From Halomonas sp. YLGW01 (GTDB lineage Bacteria > Pseudomonadota > Gammaproteobacteria > Pseudomonadales > Halomonadaceae), in the NCBI RefSeq assembly GCF_014840935.1, contig NZ_CP062005.1, positions 3,224,001 through 3,288,000 on the forward strand: a stretch of DNA of 64,000 bases, written 5' to 3'. The translations under genes and the position numbers were made by a program. The notes beneath the pieces are model-generated. The model was given only the letters and a program-made list of their open reading frames with translations, did no database searches and was not told the DNA's origin. How positions within the stretch are numbered: the first letter of the stretch is position 1; each line of letters starts with the position of its first letter. Below are positions 40,001 through 50,207 of the stretch, piece after piece.

Positions 40001-43000
40001 GTCGACCACTCCGGTTGAGCCCCGCGCCTGCGGGGATCGGACATCGGCCATCTCAGCGATGCGTGATTCCAGCGGTTGAGCCCCGCGCCTGCGGGGATCG
40101 GTAGGGCAGCTTGTTGAGGATCGTCTCGTCTACCGGTTGAGCCCCGCGCCTGCGGGGATCGGCGGCTGGGACTGATACGCGGCATGGGGTGTACCGGTTG
40201 AGCCCCGCGCCTGCGGGGATCGGTAGAACTTGCGGTACACGCGATAGGTGCCGCCCGGTTGAGCCCCGCGCCTGCGGGGATCGGGCGGTGGTCACCAGCC
40301 AGCCATTGTCGGTCGCCGGTTGAGCCCCGCGCCTGCGGGGATCGGGAGCACGCTGGCGATGGCCGACCCGATGGCCGCGGTTGAGCCCCGCGCCTGCGGG
40401 GATCGGCTACTCGCTGTCGCTCGCGGGCCTCAGTCGTGCGGTTGAGCCCCGCGCCTGCGGGGATCGGATGTTTGAGACGTGGCTTTCGGTGTGTCCTAAC
40501 GGTTGAGCCCCGCGCCTGCGGGGATCGGACGTTGTAGTAGCTGGGCAGGCTGAGCAGCATCGGTTGAGCCCCGCGCCTGCGGGGATCGGAGGGTGCGGCG
40601 AGTGCCTGCCCCCGAACCGCTCGGTTGAGCCCCGCGCCTGCGGGGATCGGGCGTGGATTATCAACGTCTCAGCATTGGAGATCGGTTGAGCCCCGCGCCT
40701 GCGGGGATCGGCACTACGCCTCTGCCAGCCGTGACGGCGCGCCCGGTTGAGCCCCGCGCCTGCGGGGATCGGTGTCATGTTGGTTGGTGAATGGTTTCAT
40801 GTTGCGGTTGAGCCCCGCGCCTGCGGGGATCGGAAGCACTACGCCGACCAGCTGGCCCTGCACGACGGTTGAGCCCCGCGCCTGCGGGGATCGGGATGTC
40901 GTTCAATGCGGCGGCGATACGTTTGCCGGTTGAGCCCCGCGCCTGCGGGGATCGGCGCAACTCCCGGCGGGCCGCCAGGTCCACGATCGGTTGAGCCCCG
41001 CGCCTGCGGGGATCGGCTGGACCTGATCCTGAAGGCCCGCCAGCTCGGCGGTTGAGCCCCGCGCCTGCGGGGATCGGGCCAAGGCCTTCGAGACCCTGGC
41101 CCGCTCCTCCGGTTGAGCCCCGCGCCTGCGGGGATCGGCGGGTGGCGGGCCTCAAGGCCCTGCGTCAGGCCGGTTGAGCCCCGCGCCTGCGGGGATCGGG
41201 CCAGGCCGATGTGGATAATGTCGATAACGTCGGTTGAGCCCCGCGCCTGCGGGGATCGGGTCGTGCTTCCATAGCCGCTAGAGGTATCGGCCGGTTGAGC
41301 CCCGCGCCTGCGGGGATCGGTAGCGTTCGTCTCCGATGGCGGCGGGCTGATCCGGTTGAGCCCCGCGCCTGCGGGGATCGGGGTTGCCATCGAGTACAGC
41401 GCCGACAACTCGACGGTTGAGCCCCGCGCCTGCGGGGATCGGAGGCTCGGGATCTGGCGCTTGTCACGGATGATCGGTTGAGCCCCGCGCCTGCGGGGAT
41501 CGGGCACCTCAAGGTATCGGACGGTGCCGTCGAGGCGGTTGAGCCCCGCGCCTGCGGGGATCGGACCAGACAGGACGTCTCCGGGGCATCGAAGCCCGGT
41601 TGAGCCCCGCGCCTGCGGGGATCGGGTCTATGGATAGGCTGTAGGTGAGACCGTGGGCGGTTGAGCCCCGCGCCTGCGGGGATCGGTTGAAGCACTGCGT
41701 CCTGATCGGCACTGGCGCCGGTTGAGCCCCGCGCCTGCGGGGATCGGCGAGCGTTGGTCATCGAGGTCTTTTCCCCGGCCGGTTGAGCCCCGCGCCTGCG
41801 GGGATCGGAGCTCGTCCTCATGCTCGAAGATTTCAGCGACCGGTTGAGCCCCGCGCCTGCGGGGATCGGACGCTGCGCGAGGCGCAGATCAACTACGACA
41901 ACGGTTGAGCCCCGCGCCTGCGGGGATCGGGCCGGCGAGGACATCCTGATCACCCGCTCGCACGGTTGAGCCCCGCGCCTGCGGGGATCGGGTCGGTCGC
42001 GGATCAAGCAGCAGAACGAGACGCGGTTGAGCCCCGCGCCTGCGGGGATCGGGGCATCAAGACCACGCTCACCACCGATCAGGACGGTTGAGCCCCGCGC
42101 CTGCGGGGATCGGTACGGCAGTTTGTTGAGGATGGTCTCATCCACCGGTTGAGCCCCGCGCCTGCGGGGATCGGCTAACCAGACAAGCGTTCTCACATCC
42201 TGCCAGCGGTTGAGCCCCGCGCCTGCGGGGATCGGGCGCCAGTACATCGGCGGCATGGACGTTCTAACGGTTGAGCCCCGCGCCTGCGGGGATCGGGCAT
42301 AGGCCTGCAGCTGGGCCTCGGCGCTCTCCGGTTGAGCCCCGCGCCTGCGGGGATCGGGGAAAGCAGCCGGGCAACATGAAGACCGCGACCGGTTGAGCCC
42401 CGCGCCTGCGGGGATCGGCGCTGCGCCTCGACCTCGGCGCTGATAATCGCCGGTTGAGCCCCGCGCCTGCGGGGATCGGAGCACCAGCGGCACCGTCGAG
42501 GGCGAAGACGGCGGTTGAGCCCCGCGCCTGCGGGGATCGGGTCGCCATGTATGAGGAGGATGTGCTGACCAACGGTTGAGCCCCGCGCCTGCGGGGATCG
42601 GCGCGAGGCGCTGGTCGCGACCTATGTCGAACGCGGTTGAGCCCCGCGCCTGCGGGGATCGGCTGAAAGACTATGCCGGCGTGACCGTCGAGAGCGGTTG
42701 AGCCCCGCGCCTGCGGGGATCGGGGCTGCCGTCCGAACCAGTCGGCATAATTGGTCGGTTGAGCCCCGCGCCTGCGGGGATCGGGCCGCCCGCTTCACCC
42801 TGGCGGATACGCTCTACGGTTGAGCCCCGCGCCTGCGGGGATCGGTTGAAGGCTGACGATCGGTGGGCCTCAGGCACCGGTTGAGCCCCGCGCCTGCGGG
42901 GATCGGACATACCCGCTGGAGAAGACGCCCTGGATCGCCGGTTGAGCCCCGCGCCTGCGGGGATCGGGCGTCTCGCTCGCGCTCCGGCAGCAAGCTGATC

Positions 43001-43821
43001 GGTTGAGCCCCGCGCCTGCGGGGATCGGGCAAGGCCGGGGTATTCGCAATCCGGGTCGTGCGGTTGAGCCCCGCGCCTGCGGGGATCGGGTAGACCTCCG
43101 GCATGTCGTGTTCAGCCAGCTCGGTTGAGCCCCGCGCCTGCGGGGATCGGGCTGTAGGGATCGTCGGCACAGGCGATGATCTCGGTTGAGCCCCGCGCCT
43201 GCGGGGATCGGGGAGGTTGAGTGCATTATCCCGCCCTGCGATCGGGTTGAGCCCCGCGCCTGCGGGGATCGGCGACGCCTGTCCTCTCGCTGCGCTGGTG
43301 CTGCCGGTTGAGCCCCGCGCCTGCGGGGATCGGGAGTGGAAGGCGACCGGGCGCGACCCGCGAAACGGTTGAGCCCCGCGCCTGCGGGGATCGGGGCGAG
43401 ACCATCTGCCTGATCGCTCGCCGTAACGGTTGAGCCCCGCGCCTGCGGGGATCGGAAAGAGCTTGGCGTGCGCGCGCAGTGGCTCATCGGTTGAGCCCCG
43501 CGCCTGCGGGGATCGGGCCACCTCGGTGTCGATCTCGAGCGGGCGGCCCGGTTGAGCCCCGCGCCTGCGGGGATCGGACCAGCCTGGTGATCGAGAAGAA
43601 CGGCGACACCGGTTGAGCCCCGCGCCTGCGGGGATCGGCAGCGCGAGTACCCCTCGACCCCCGAGGAGGCCGGTTGAGCCCCGCGCCTGCGGGGATCGGA
43701 TGGAGCTGCTCCCCGATGGAACCATGGAGGACGGTTGAGCCCCGCGCCTGCGGGGATCGGTGGCGGGCACGCTCGGGGTCGATGCCTTCGTACGGTTGAG
43801 CCCCGCGCCTGCGGGGATCGG
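37022..43821 (-). CRISPR. Type I-E CRISPR array, 112 repeats and 111 spacers
   Basis: The 29-bp repeats (CCCCGC...GCGGGG palindromic stem; the crRNA-sense end reads CTCAACCG) recur every 61 bp from 37022 to 43793. I followed every unit: 109 spacers are 32 nt, one is 33 nt (38576-38608) and one is 31 nt (41200-41230). Four repeats differ from the consensus: 38254 (G to T in the stem), and the terminal base at 37022, 38609 and 43244. Orientation is minus, because the reverse complement matches known I-E repeats and the AT-rich leader and cas2 lie at the high-coordinate end. The oldest end, at 37022, contains two tandem-duplicated spacers. Confidence 0.98.
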
Positions 43822-43931
43822 ACTAATCGTAGACGATTGTTTAAAAAGAACAAAATCGCTGGCGGAAAGTCCACCAGCGATTTTGCTCATTATTCGATCA
43901 ATGCAATTTGTTAAAGATCCGATAAAATCAA
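43822..43931 (-). promoter_or_regulatory. AT-rich CRISPR leader with internal hairpin
   Basis: A 110-bp leader between cas2 and the first repeat. It contains a 15-bp inverted repeat (43851-43885, one mismatch, 5-nt loop) followed on the minus strand by TTCTTTTT, which looks like a terminator. A palindrome AATCGT-AG-ACGATT (43825-43838) touches the first repeat. A perfect IHF consensus match (AATCAATTAGTTG) lies at 43926-43938, farther from the junction than the E. coli IHF site. Confidence 0.75.
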
Positions 43932-45147
<1,216 letters not shown>

Positions 45148-45185
45148 CGCGGCCTCCTTGCCGGTGATGTATCAGGGGTGACGAA

Positions 45186-45887
45186 TCAGGGGCGGCGCAC
45201 CAACAGCAGGCCGCAGCCGAAGGCCTTGGCACGCCCCACTCCCTGCGCCAGGGTCTCGATCAGCCGCCCTGGGTCGGTGACCTCCAGCAGCCCCTCGTAG
45301 TCGACGCTGGAGAACTGGATAGCATCGCGCCGCCCGGGCTTGTTCAGGGCGTGCTGCCGATAGGCCCCCACCTCTGGGGCCACCGGCAGACGAAAGCCAC
45401 TGCCCTCGGCGCGGGTCTCGAGCCAGTCGCGTGCGGCGGCATCCATCGCATGCACGCATTCGGTGCTCGTTCGCTGCCCGGGTGGGAAGGGCTTCTTCGC
45501 CGCCATCAGTACGTCGCTGCGCGGCGAGTGCTTGGCGCCTGCCACGCGCCTGGCCACGGTGGGGTTGGCCCGTAGCCGAAAGGCCAGCTGATCGCCGACG
45601 GCTAGCGTCGGGGCGAAGGGCTTGCATTGCACCTCCAGCAGCCCCTGAGAGGCGGCCGGCTCGCGATCGGAGAGCAGATAGAATAGCGGCAGTCCCTTGG
45701 GAGCCTTGTTCTGGCTAGCGTCCCCTTCTTCCATCTCCTGGCGGAACAGGAAGGGGCGCGCGCCGTCATGGCCCGGAAACAGCTGCCACAGCAGCTGGTG
45801 GGCCGCATAAGCGCCGCCCCCCATGATCTCGAACAGGCTTTCGCGGGACAGCCCGTTGAGGTCGACCCTCACACGTGAGAGATACAT
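45186..45887 (-). CDS. cas6e: crRNA endonuclease Cas6e (Cse3/CasE)
   Basis: A 233-residue RAMP endoribonuclease that cuts each repeat of the precursor RNA and stays bound to the crRNA 3' hairpin. The start MYLSRVRVDLNG, the catalytic-region histidine in YAAHQLLWQLFPG, and the glycine-rich GVGRAKAFGCGLLLVRR near the C-terminus are characteristic. The start codon shares one base with the cas5e stop (TGATG). The expected target is the palindromic stem of this locus's repeats; the one stem variant repeat (38254) would lose a base pair. Confidence 0.95.
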   Translation of the reverse strand: MYLSRVRVDLNGLSRESLFEIMGGGAYAAHQLLWQLFPGHDGARPFLFRQEMEEGDASQNKAPKGLPLFYLLSDREPAASQGLLEVQCKPFAPTLAVGDQLAFRLRANPTVARRVAGAKHSPRSDVLMAAKKPFPPGQRTSTECVHAMDAAARDWLETRAEGSGFRLPVAPEVGAYRQHALNKPGRRDAIQFSSVDYEGLLEVTDPGRLIETLAQGVGRAKAFGCGLLLVRRP

Positions 45888-46651
45888 CAGCGCGCCTCCT
45901 TGGCGTTGGCATCGCGGGCGAAGCGCCGATACTCGACGCGCGGCCCGAACTGCCAGCGGCGACGGTTCAGCGGTTGATCCCAGACATCGTTGGATTCCAC
46001 GCCGTGGGCCTCGCCGTCGAGGCGTTCGGCGCCGCCTTCCCAGGCATACATCACCTCATCGGTCAGGCCCAGCGCCAGGCGCTCGGCCCGCTCAGAGTGG
46101 CCGACCAAGGGCGGGAAGCTCGAGTCCAGGGCGTCTCGCAGGCACGCGGCTTCGACCCGTCGAGGCGCCAGCGGCGCCGCCAGCGGGCAGGCCTTGCGCC
46201 CGAGAAACAGCGCGAAGCGGGGGCGCTCGAGCGCTGCCTGCAGCTCCTCGAGCAAGTGCGTGGTACCGTCAGCGCTCCATACCGCGACGGTCCAAAGGCC
46301 GTCGCAGCGATAGTCGCGGCTGGAGAGAATCGTATTGATGGCCTTGCGCGGCGCGTTGAGTTCGTCACTCCGGGTGCGATAGGTCACCTTGGCCTGGGTC
46401 GAGGGCACTTGAGCGGTGTGATAATCCCGCAACAGGGTCCCGGGCGAGCGCTGCTTGACGGCGATGCACACGCTGTCGCCAAACGCCTGCTGGCCGGCAT
46501 CATCATCGCGTCGGATGCCCAGCGCCGCGCCCAGCAGCCCGAGGATCGCGCCGCGCCCGGGGTGGGTGGCGGTGGGGCGCATCTCGCCCACCGCAGCCTC
46601 GCCCCAGCTGGCGAGCGGCGCATAGAGCCGAAAGAGCAGATATTCCGTCAT
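45887..46651 (-). CDS. cas5e: Cascade subunit Cas5e (CasD)
   Basis: A 254-residue RAMP protein that caps the crRNA 5' end in Cascade. The start MTEYLLFRLYAPLASWGE and PTATHPGRGAILGLLGAALGI (family-typical G-rich segment) are clear, and the thumb-like DYHTAQVPSTQAKVTYRTR follows. The start at 46651 has AAGGGGGG upstream, while a longer frame from 46696 would overlap cas7e. It is 10 bp from the cas7e stop. Confidence 0.95.
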   Translation of the reverse strand: MTEYLLFRLYAPLASWGEAAVGEMRPTATHPGRGAILGLLGAALGIRRDDDAGQQAFGDSVCIAVKQRSPGTLLRDYHTAQVPSTQAKVTYRTRSDELNAPRKAINTILSSRDYRCDGLWTVAVWSADGTTHLLEELQAALERPRFALFLGRKACPLAAPLAPRRVEAACLRDALDSSFPPLVGHSERAERLALGLTDEVMYAWEGGAERLDGEAHGVESNDVWDQPLNRRRWQFGPRVEYRRFARDANAKEAR

Positions 46652-46661
46652 GTCGCCCCCC

Positions 46662-47753
46662 TTAACGGCCGGCCTTGAGCCATTCGACCAGCTCACCCAG
46701 GGTGCCCTTGCTCACCTCGCCCGCGAGCGACGGCGTCTCATAGCCGGGCAGCGCGGCGACGACGAAGCGCCGCTCGGCGCCGGCGCCGTAGGCGCCATCG
46801 AACGCGCTGGCCTGAGCCTCGAGGCGCGCGACGGCCTCATCCGCCTGATCCTGGCCGGCAACCGGGCGCAGGAAGGCCGCCGAGAGCGAGCGTGGCTGCT
46901 GGTCGCCCTGCTCGGCGAGCACATAGCTCGCGTAGGCGCGGGAGCCGAAGCTGTTCTGCTTGCCCTTGGGCGAGGTGCGCGTGGCTGCGTCGGCCAGTGC
47001 GGCGATGGCGCGCTCGGCCAGCTCGCTGTCGCCGTCGAGGTTCTCGACCAGCTGGCGGCGATCGATGCAGATATAGGTGTAGAAGAGGCCCGCGGCGAAG
47101 CCGGCCTCGCCGATGTGGGCAGCGCCGCGATCCTCGTCGCCATTATTGAGATCGTCGACGGCGGTGAAGTAGTCGTCTTCCACTTCCGCGGTGTGCACGG
47201 TGATGGCATGCGCCACCTGGCAGGCCGCCTCGACGTTGTACTCCGGCACCGCCGCCAGCATGCGGCCGAACAGGGCGATGTCGGCGGCGGCCGGCGTGTG
47301 GCGCAGCAGCTTCAGGTCGTTTTCCTCCGGCACGCGGTTCTCGGCGACCAGCGTCTCGACCAGGGCGTCCAACGCCGCCAGCTCTTCCGGACCGACGTGC
47401 ACCAGCTGCTCGATCTCGAACTCGTGGGCCTCGCCCTTGCCCGCCTTGCGCAGCTTGCCGAACACGCCGGCGATCTTTTCGGCACACTGCGCGGCGAGCT
47501 TGTCGGCCATGCCGCGCTCGACCAGGCGATCGTAGGCCTGCTTGCCCAAGCGCTTGGTGCGCTGGCCGCGATACTCGCTCAGCGCCTCGGTGAACAGCGA
47601 CGAGGTGCGCCAGGTACGCTTGAGGCTCTGCGACGACACCCGCAGACGCTTGGCGCCGCCCATGATGGCGGTCTTGGGCCGCCCCAGGTCATCGCGATTG
47701 AGGTTGGCCGGCGGGTAGGACGTCAGCAGGTGCAGCTGGATAAAGTGGCTCAT
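46662..47753 (-). CDS. cas7e: Cascade backbone subunit Cas7e (CasC)
   Basis: A 363-residue RAMP protein, six copies of which form the Cascade filament on the crRNA. The conserved start MSHFIQLHLLTSYPPANLNR and MGGAKRLRVSSQSLKRTWR are unmistakable, and later QNSFGSRAYASYVLAE is typical. The start at 47753 fits other Cas7e proteins and has AGGGG 8 nt upstream. An alternative ATG at 47792 overlaps the cse2 stop (ATGA) but lacks a ribosome site. Confidence 0.95.
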   Translation of the reverse strand: MSHFIQLHLLTSYPPANLNRDDLGRPKTAIMGGAKRLRVSSQSLKRTWRTSSLFTEALSEYRGQRTKRLGKQAYDRLVERGMADKLAAQCAEKIAGVFGKLRKAGKGEAHEFEIEQLVHVGPEELAALDALVETLVAENRVPEENDLKLLRHTPAAADIALFGRMLAAVPEYNVEAACQVAHAITVHTAEVEDDYFTAVDDLNNGDEDRGAAHIGEAGFAAGLFYTYICIDRRQLVENLDGDSELAERAIAALADAATRTSPKGKQNSFGSRAYASYVLAEQGDQQPRSLSAAFLRPVAGQDQADEAVARLEAQASAFDGAYGAGAERRFVVAALPGYETPSLAGEVSKGTLGELVEWLKAGR

Positions 47754-47788
47754 GGTTAAAACCCCTGTGTCATGAGTGATGTCGGTGG

Positions 47789-48472
47789 TCATTTCGCGTC
47801 GCGCTGATAGGTGGCCAGCGTAGTGAAATAGTCGTGGGCCCAGCGAAAGGCCAGACGGTCGTCGGTGCGCCGCGAACGCGGCAGATCGCTCGCTTGTTCC
47901 CGGTGCCATAGCAGGATGTCGTCGGCGAGATTGACCGCGCTGATGCCTTCTTTGCCAACCAGCGCCAGGCCACGCCGCAGCCGGCGGGTCAATTCGTCGC
48001 TGGTGTGGCTTTGCTGCAGCTGCTGGAAGCGCAGCTCGCTGACCAGCGGCTTGCCGGTTTCGGCCTTTTGCTCACCGAACCGGTGGCCGAGGGTCGCGGC
48101 GGATTTCTCGGAGCCTAGCTCGGCCAGCACCGTGGCGACACTCGCCCAGGCCTGCATGTCGCGGCGCCGATAGGCGGGCATATCGGCAGGTTCGGCGGCA
48201 TCCACATCCAGCATCTGCCAGAGCTTGCGGAAACCTTCGGTGAGCACGGCGGCTTCCGGTGTTGCGCAACGACGCAGCACCGCCCTGACGCCACGCGGCC
48301 ATGGCGGCGGCAGCCGGCGCTCCCGAGCCTCGGCGTCGCTCAGCGTCAGCCGCTGCCACCATAGGCGCACCACCCGACGTTCGTCATCACTCAGCAAGCG
48401 TGCGCGCTTCGCCTCCTTGGCGAGCGCCGGGGTGTCCTCGTCGAAACGGCTGTCTGCCACTGCCTCATTCAT
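47789..48472 (-). CDS. cse2: Cascade small subunit Cse2 (CasB, Cas11)
   Basis: A 227-residue helical protein forming the two-copy Cascade belly that stabilises the displaced DNA strand. WWQRLTLSDAEARERR, ALRRCATPEAAVL and FGEQKAETGKPLVSELRFQQL are recognisable family segments, as is the C-terminal WAHDYFTTLATYQRD. It overlaps cse1 by eight bases. It is somewhat longer than E. coli Cse2 (about 160 aa), with an added hydrophilic N-terminus. Confidence 0.93.
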   Translation of the reverse strand: MNEAVADSRFDEDTPALAKEAKRARLLSDDERRVVRLWWQRLTLSDAEARERRLPPPWPRGVRAVLRRCATPEAAVLTEGFRKLWQMLDVDAAEPADMPAYRRRDMQAWASVATVLAELGSEKSAATLGHRFGEQKAETGKPLVSELRFQQLQQSHTSDELTRRLRRGLALVGKEGISAVNLADDILLWHREQASDLPRSRRTDDRLAFRWAHDYFTTLATYQRDAK

Positions 48473-50156
48473 GGGCCTTCTCCTTGTCGTCTACCGGATG
48501 CTGCAAGGGGCGCAGGTCAAAACCACCCCTATCGGCGAAATGTGCCACGCTATTGCGGCCCTTGCCGCCGCCCAGGAACCAGAACAGCAGGAACTGTCGC
48601 GCACGCACCAGGCGCTTCATGTCCATGTCCTCCATGGGGCCGGACAGCGCGTGGGCGTCGAACAGCCGTAACGCCTGACGGCGCAGGGCGAGGTACCAGT
48701 CCCGCGCCGCCTCCGCGGGCACTAGAGCCTCAACGCCACCATCACGCAGTACCTCGCCGAGGCGGCGCAGGACGCGGAAGAAATCGGCCTGGGTTGCCTC
48801 ATAGAACTGCTTGTCGAGATAGCCAAGATCGCCCTTGGCATCCTGGGGGCGCTTGAACCAGGCCATCTTGACCTGGTCACGCAACTTGCCGGCCGCTTCC
48901 TGGGCCAGCCCTACGAAGTTCTTCACCCATTCTCGCAGCCGCTCCTGCTGCTCGGCGGGCACGGCCACCAGCGGCATCTCGAGGCTGTACCAGCCTCTCG
49001 CCTTCATATTGTCCATGTCATAGCCGAAGGCCCACAGCCGGACGGGCAACAGCAACCGCTCGACGGCCATGCCCGACTGCAGGTCCTCCCGGTTGATGCG
49101 CACCTTGTCGGACAGGTAATCGACGACCACCGCCGCCGGCAGAGCCCCGCTGTCGCTGGCATCGTCGAGCACGAAGCCTGCCCAGTGTCGATAGCCGAGG
49201 CCGTCATCCTGTGGCTTGCGGGAATACGGCAGCTCCTGGGGCTTCTTGGGGTTGCAGCGATAGGGCGTCAGCGGGTGCCGCCAGGCACCGTCATAGTTGG
49301 CCCCATAGTTCTTGGCACGAATCTCGCTTATCCGATGCTCGGCCTGACGACCACAGAGCTGACAGCGACAGGGGCTGTCCTCCACCAGCAGGCGAAAGCG
49401 CCGCGGCATGGCCCAATAGGCATGCAACGGGTGCACATCGCCGGGCAGCACTTCCGTGCCTGGCTTGTCACTGACCCGTGTCGGGCCCATCCAGGGGAAG
49501 ATGGCGGCGTCGTCTGCCTTGGGGGCGGTATGCGCCTGCCCGTCGGCGGTGATACGCGCCGGCGGCAGGACGTTGAGCCACAGCTTGTGCCACAGGCTGG
49601 CCTCGGGATCGTCCGGCAGGATCAGGGTAGTCAGTGGTCCGCCGCCGCGCAGCCCGACGCGGACCCCGGCGCCACCCGCCGGCGCGCTGATCTGCATGGT
49701 GAACAGTGCAATGGCCGTGCAGTCCCGACAGATCTCGTCGGCGATCCCCCGCTTGATGAAGTGATCGATGTTCTTCTTTCGAGTGCTTTCTCCGGGTGCC
49801 TCGATCAACAACGCGGCTACCGTCGAGGGAGCCGTTTGCTCCAGCGGGTCCAGGTCCTGCATGAAGCGCGGCCCATCGCCATCCAGTGCGAAGGCGCCGG
49901 CAAAGGGAGCGAAGGCATCCTTCAGCTCGTCTTCGGTGGGGAGTGCCTCGAACCGTTCGGTCCAGTCCATGCCATCTTCCGGGGACAGGGCCGTTTGCAG
50001 CAGACCGATCAGCCATTGATAGGCCGCGCCCTGGAAATCAGCACGCGGGAAGGCCAGATCGATGACCTCGGGGTCAGCGATGGCTGCCGGCGGACGGTAG
50101 AGAATGCTGTCGTCGCGGTGGCGAAACGGCAGCCAGGGGGCGCTTAACAGATTCAA
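48465..50156 (-). CDS. cse1: Cascade large subunit Cse1 (CasA, Cas8e)
   Basis: A 563-residue subunit that recognises the PAM and recruits Cas3. The start NLLSAPWLPFRHRDDS and the zinc-type cysteines (CRDC, then CRCQLCGR) with ISEIRAKNYGANYDGAWRHPLTPYR are typical of Cas8e, and GPRFMQDLDP also fits. The start codon is TTG at 50156, supported by AAGGAG 6 nt upstream, an uncommon initiator that may lower expression. It lies 51 bp after cas3. Confidence 0.94.
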   Translation of the reverse strand: MNLLSAPWLPFRHRDDSILYRPPAAIADPEVIDLAFPRADFQGAAYQWLIGLLQTALSPEDGMDWTERFEALPTEDELKDAFAPFAGAFALDGDGPRFMQDLDPLEQTAPSTVAALLIEAPGESTRKKNIDHFIKRGIADEICRDCTAIALFTMQISAPAGGAGVRVGLRGGGPLTTLILPDDPEASLWHKLWLNVLPPARITADGQAHTAPKADDAAIFPWMGPTRVSDKPGTEVLPGDVHPLHAYWAMPRRFRLLVEDSPCRCQLCGRQAEHRISEIRAKNYGANYDGAWRHPLTPYRCNPKKPQELPYSRKPQDDGLGYRHWAGFVLDDASDSGALPAAVVVDYLSDKVRINREDLQSGMAVERLLLPVRLWAFGYDMDNMKARGWYSLEMPLVAVPAEQQERLREWVKNFVGLAQEAAGKLRDQVKMAWFKRPQDAKGDLGYLDKQFYEATQADFFRVLRRLGEVLRDGGVEALVPAEAARDWYLALRRQALRLFDAHALSGPMEDMDMKRLVRARQFLLFWFLGGGKGRNSVAHFADRGGFDLRPLQHPVDDKEKAHE

Positions 50157-50207
50157 GGCGAGCTCCTTTCGAACATCGGTTGGGTGGGAAAAGCAACAGT
50201 CCGGCGT

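Noticed and set aside
37004-43890. Many long minus-strand open frames across the CRISPR array, with repeating peptides such as IPAGAGLNR, DPRRRGAQP and RSPQARGST
   Set aside because: They are translations of the 29-bp repeat in three frames. A 61-bp period shifts the frame by one each unit and the repeat has no stop in any minus frame, so chains of open frame arise without coding.
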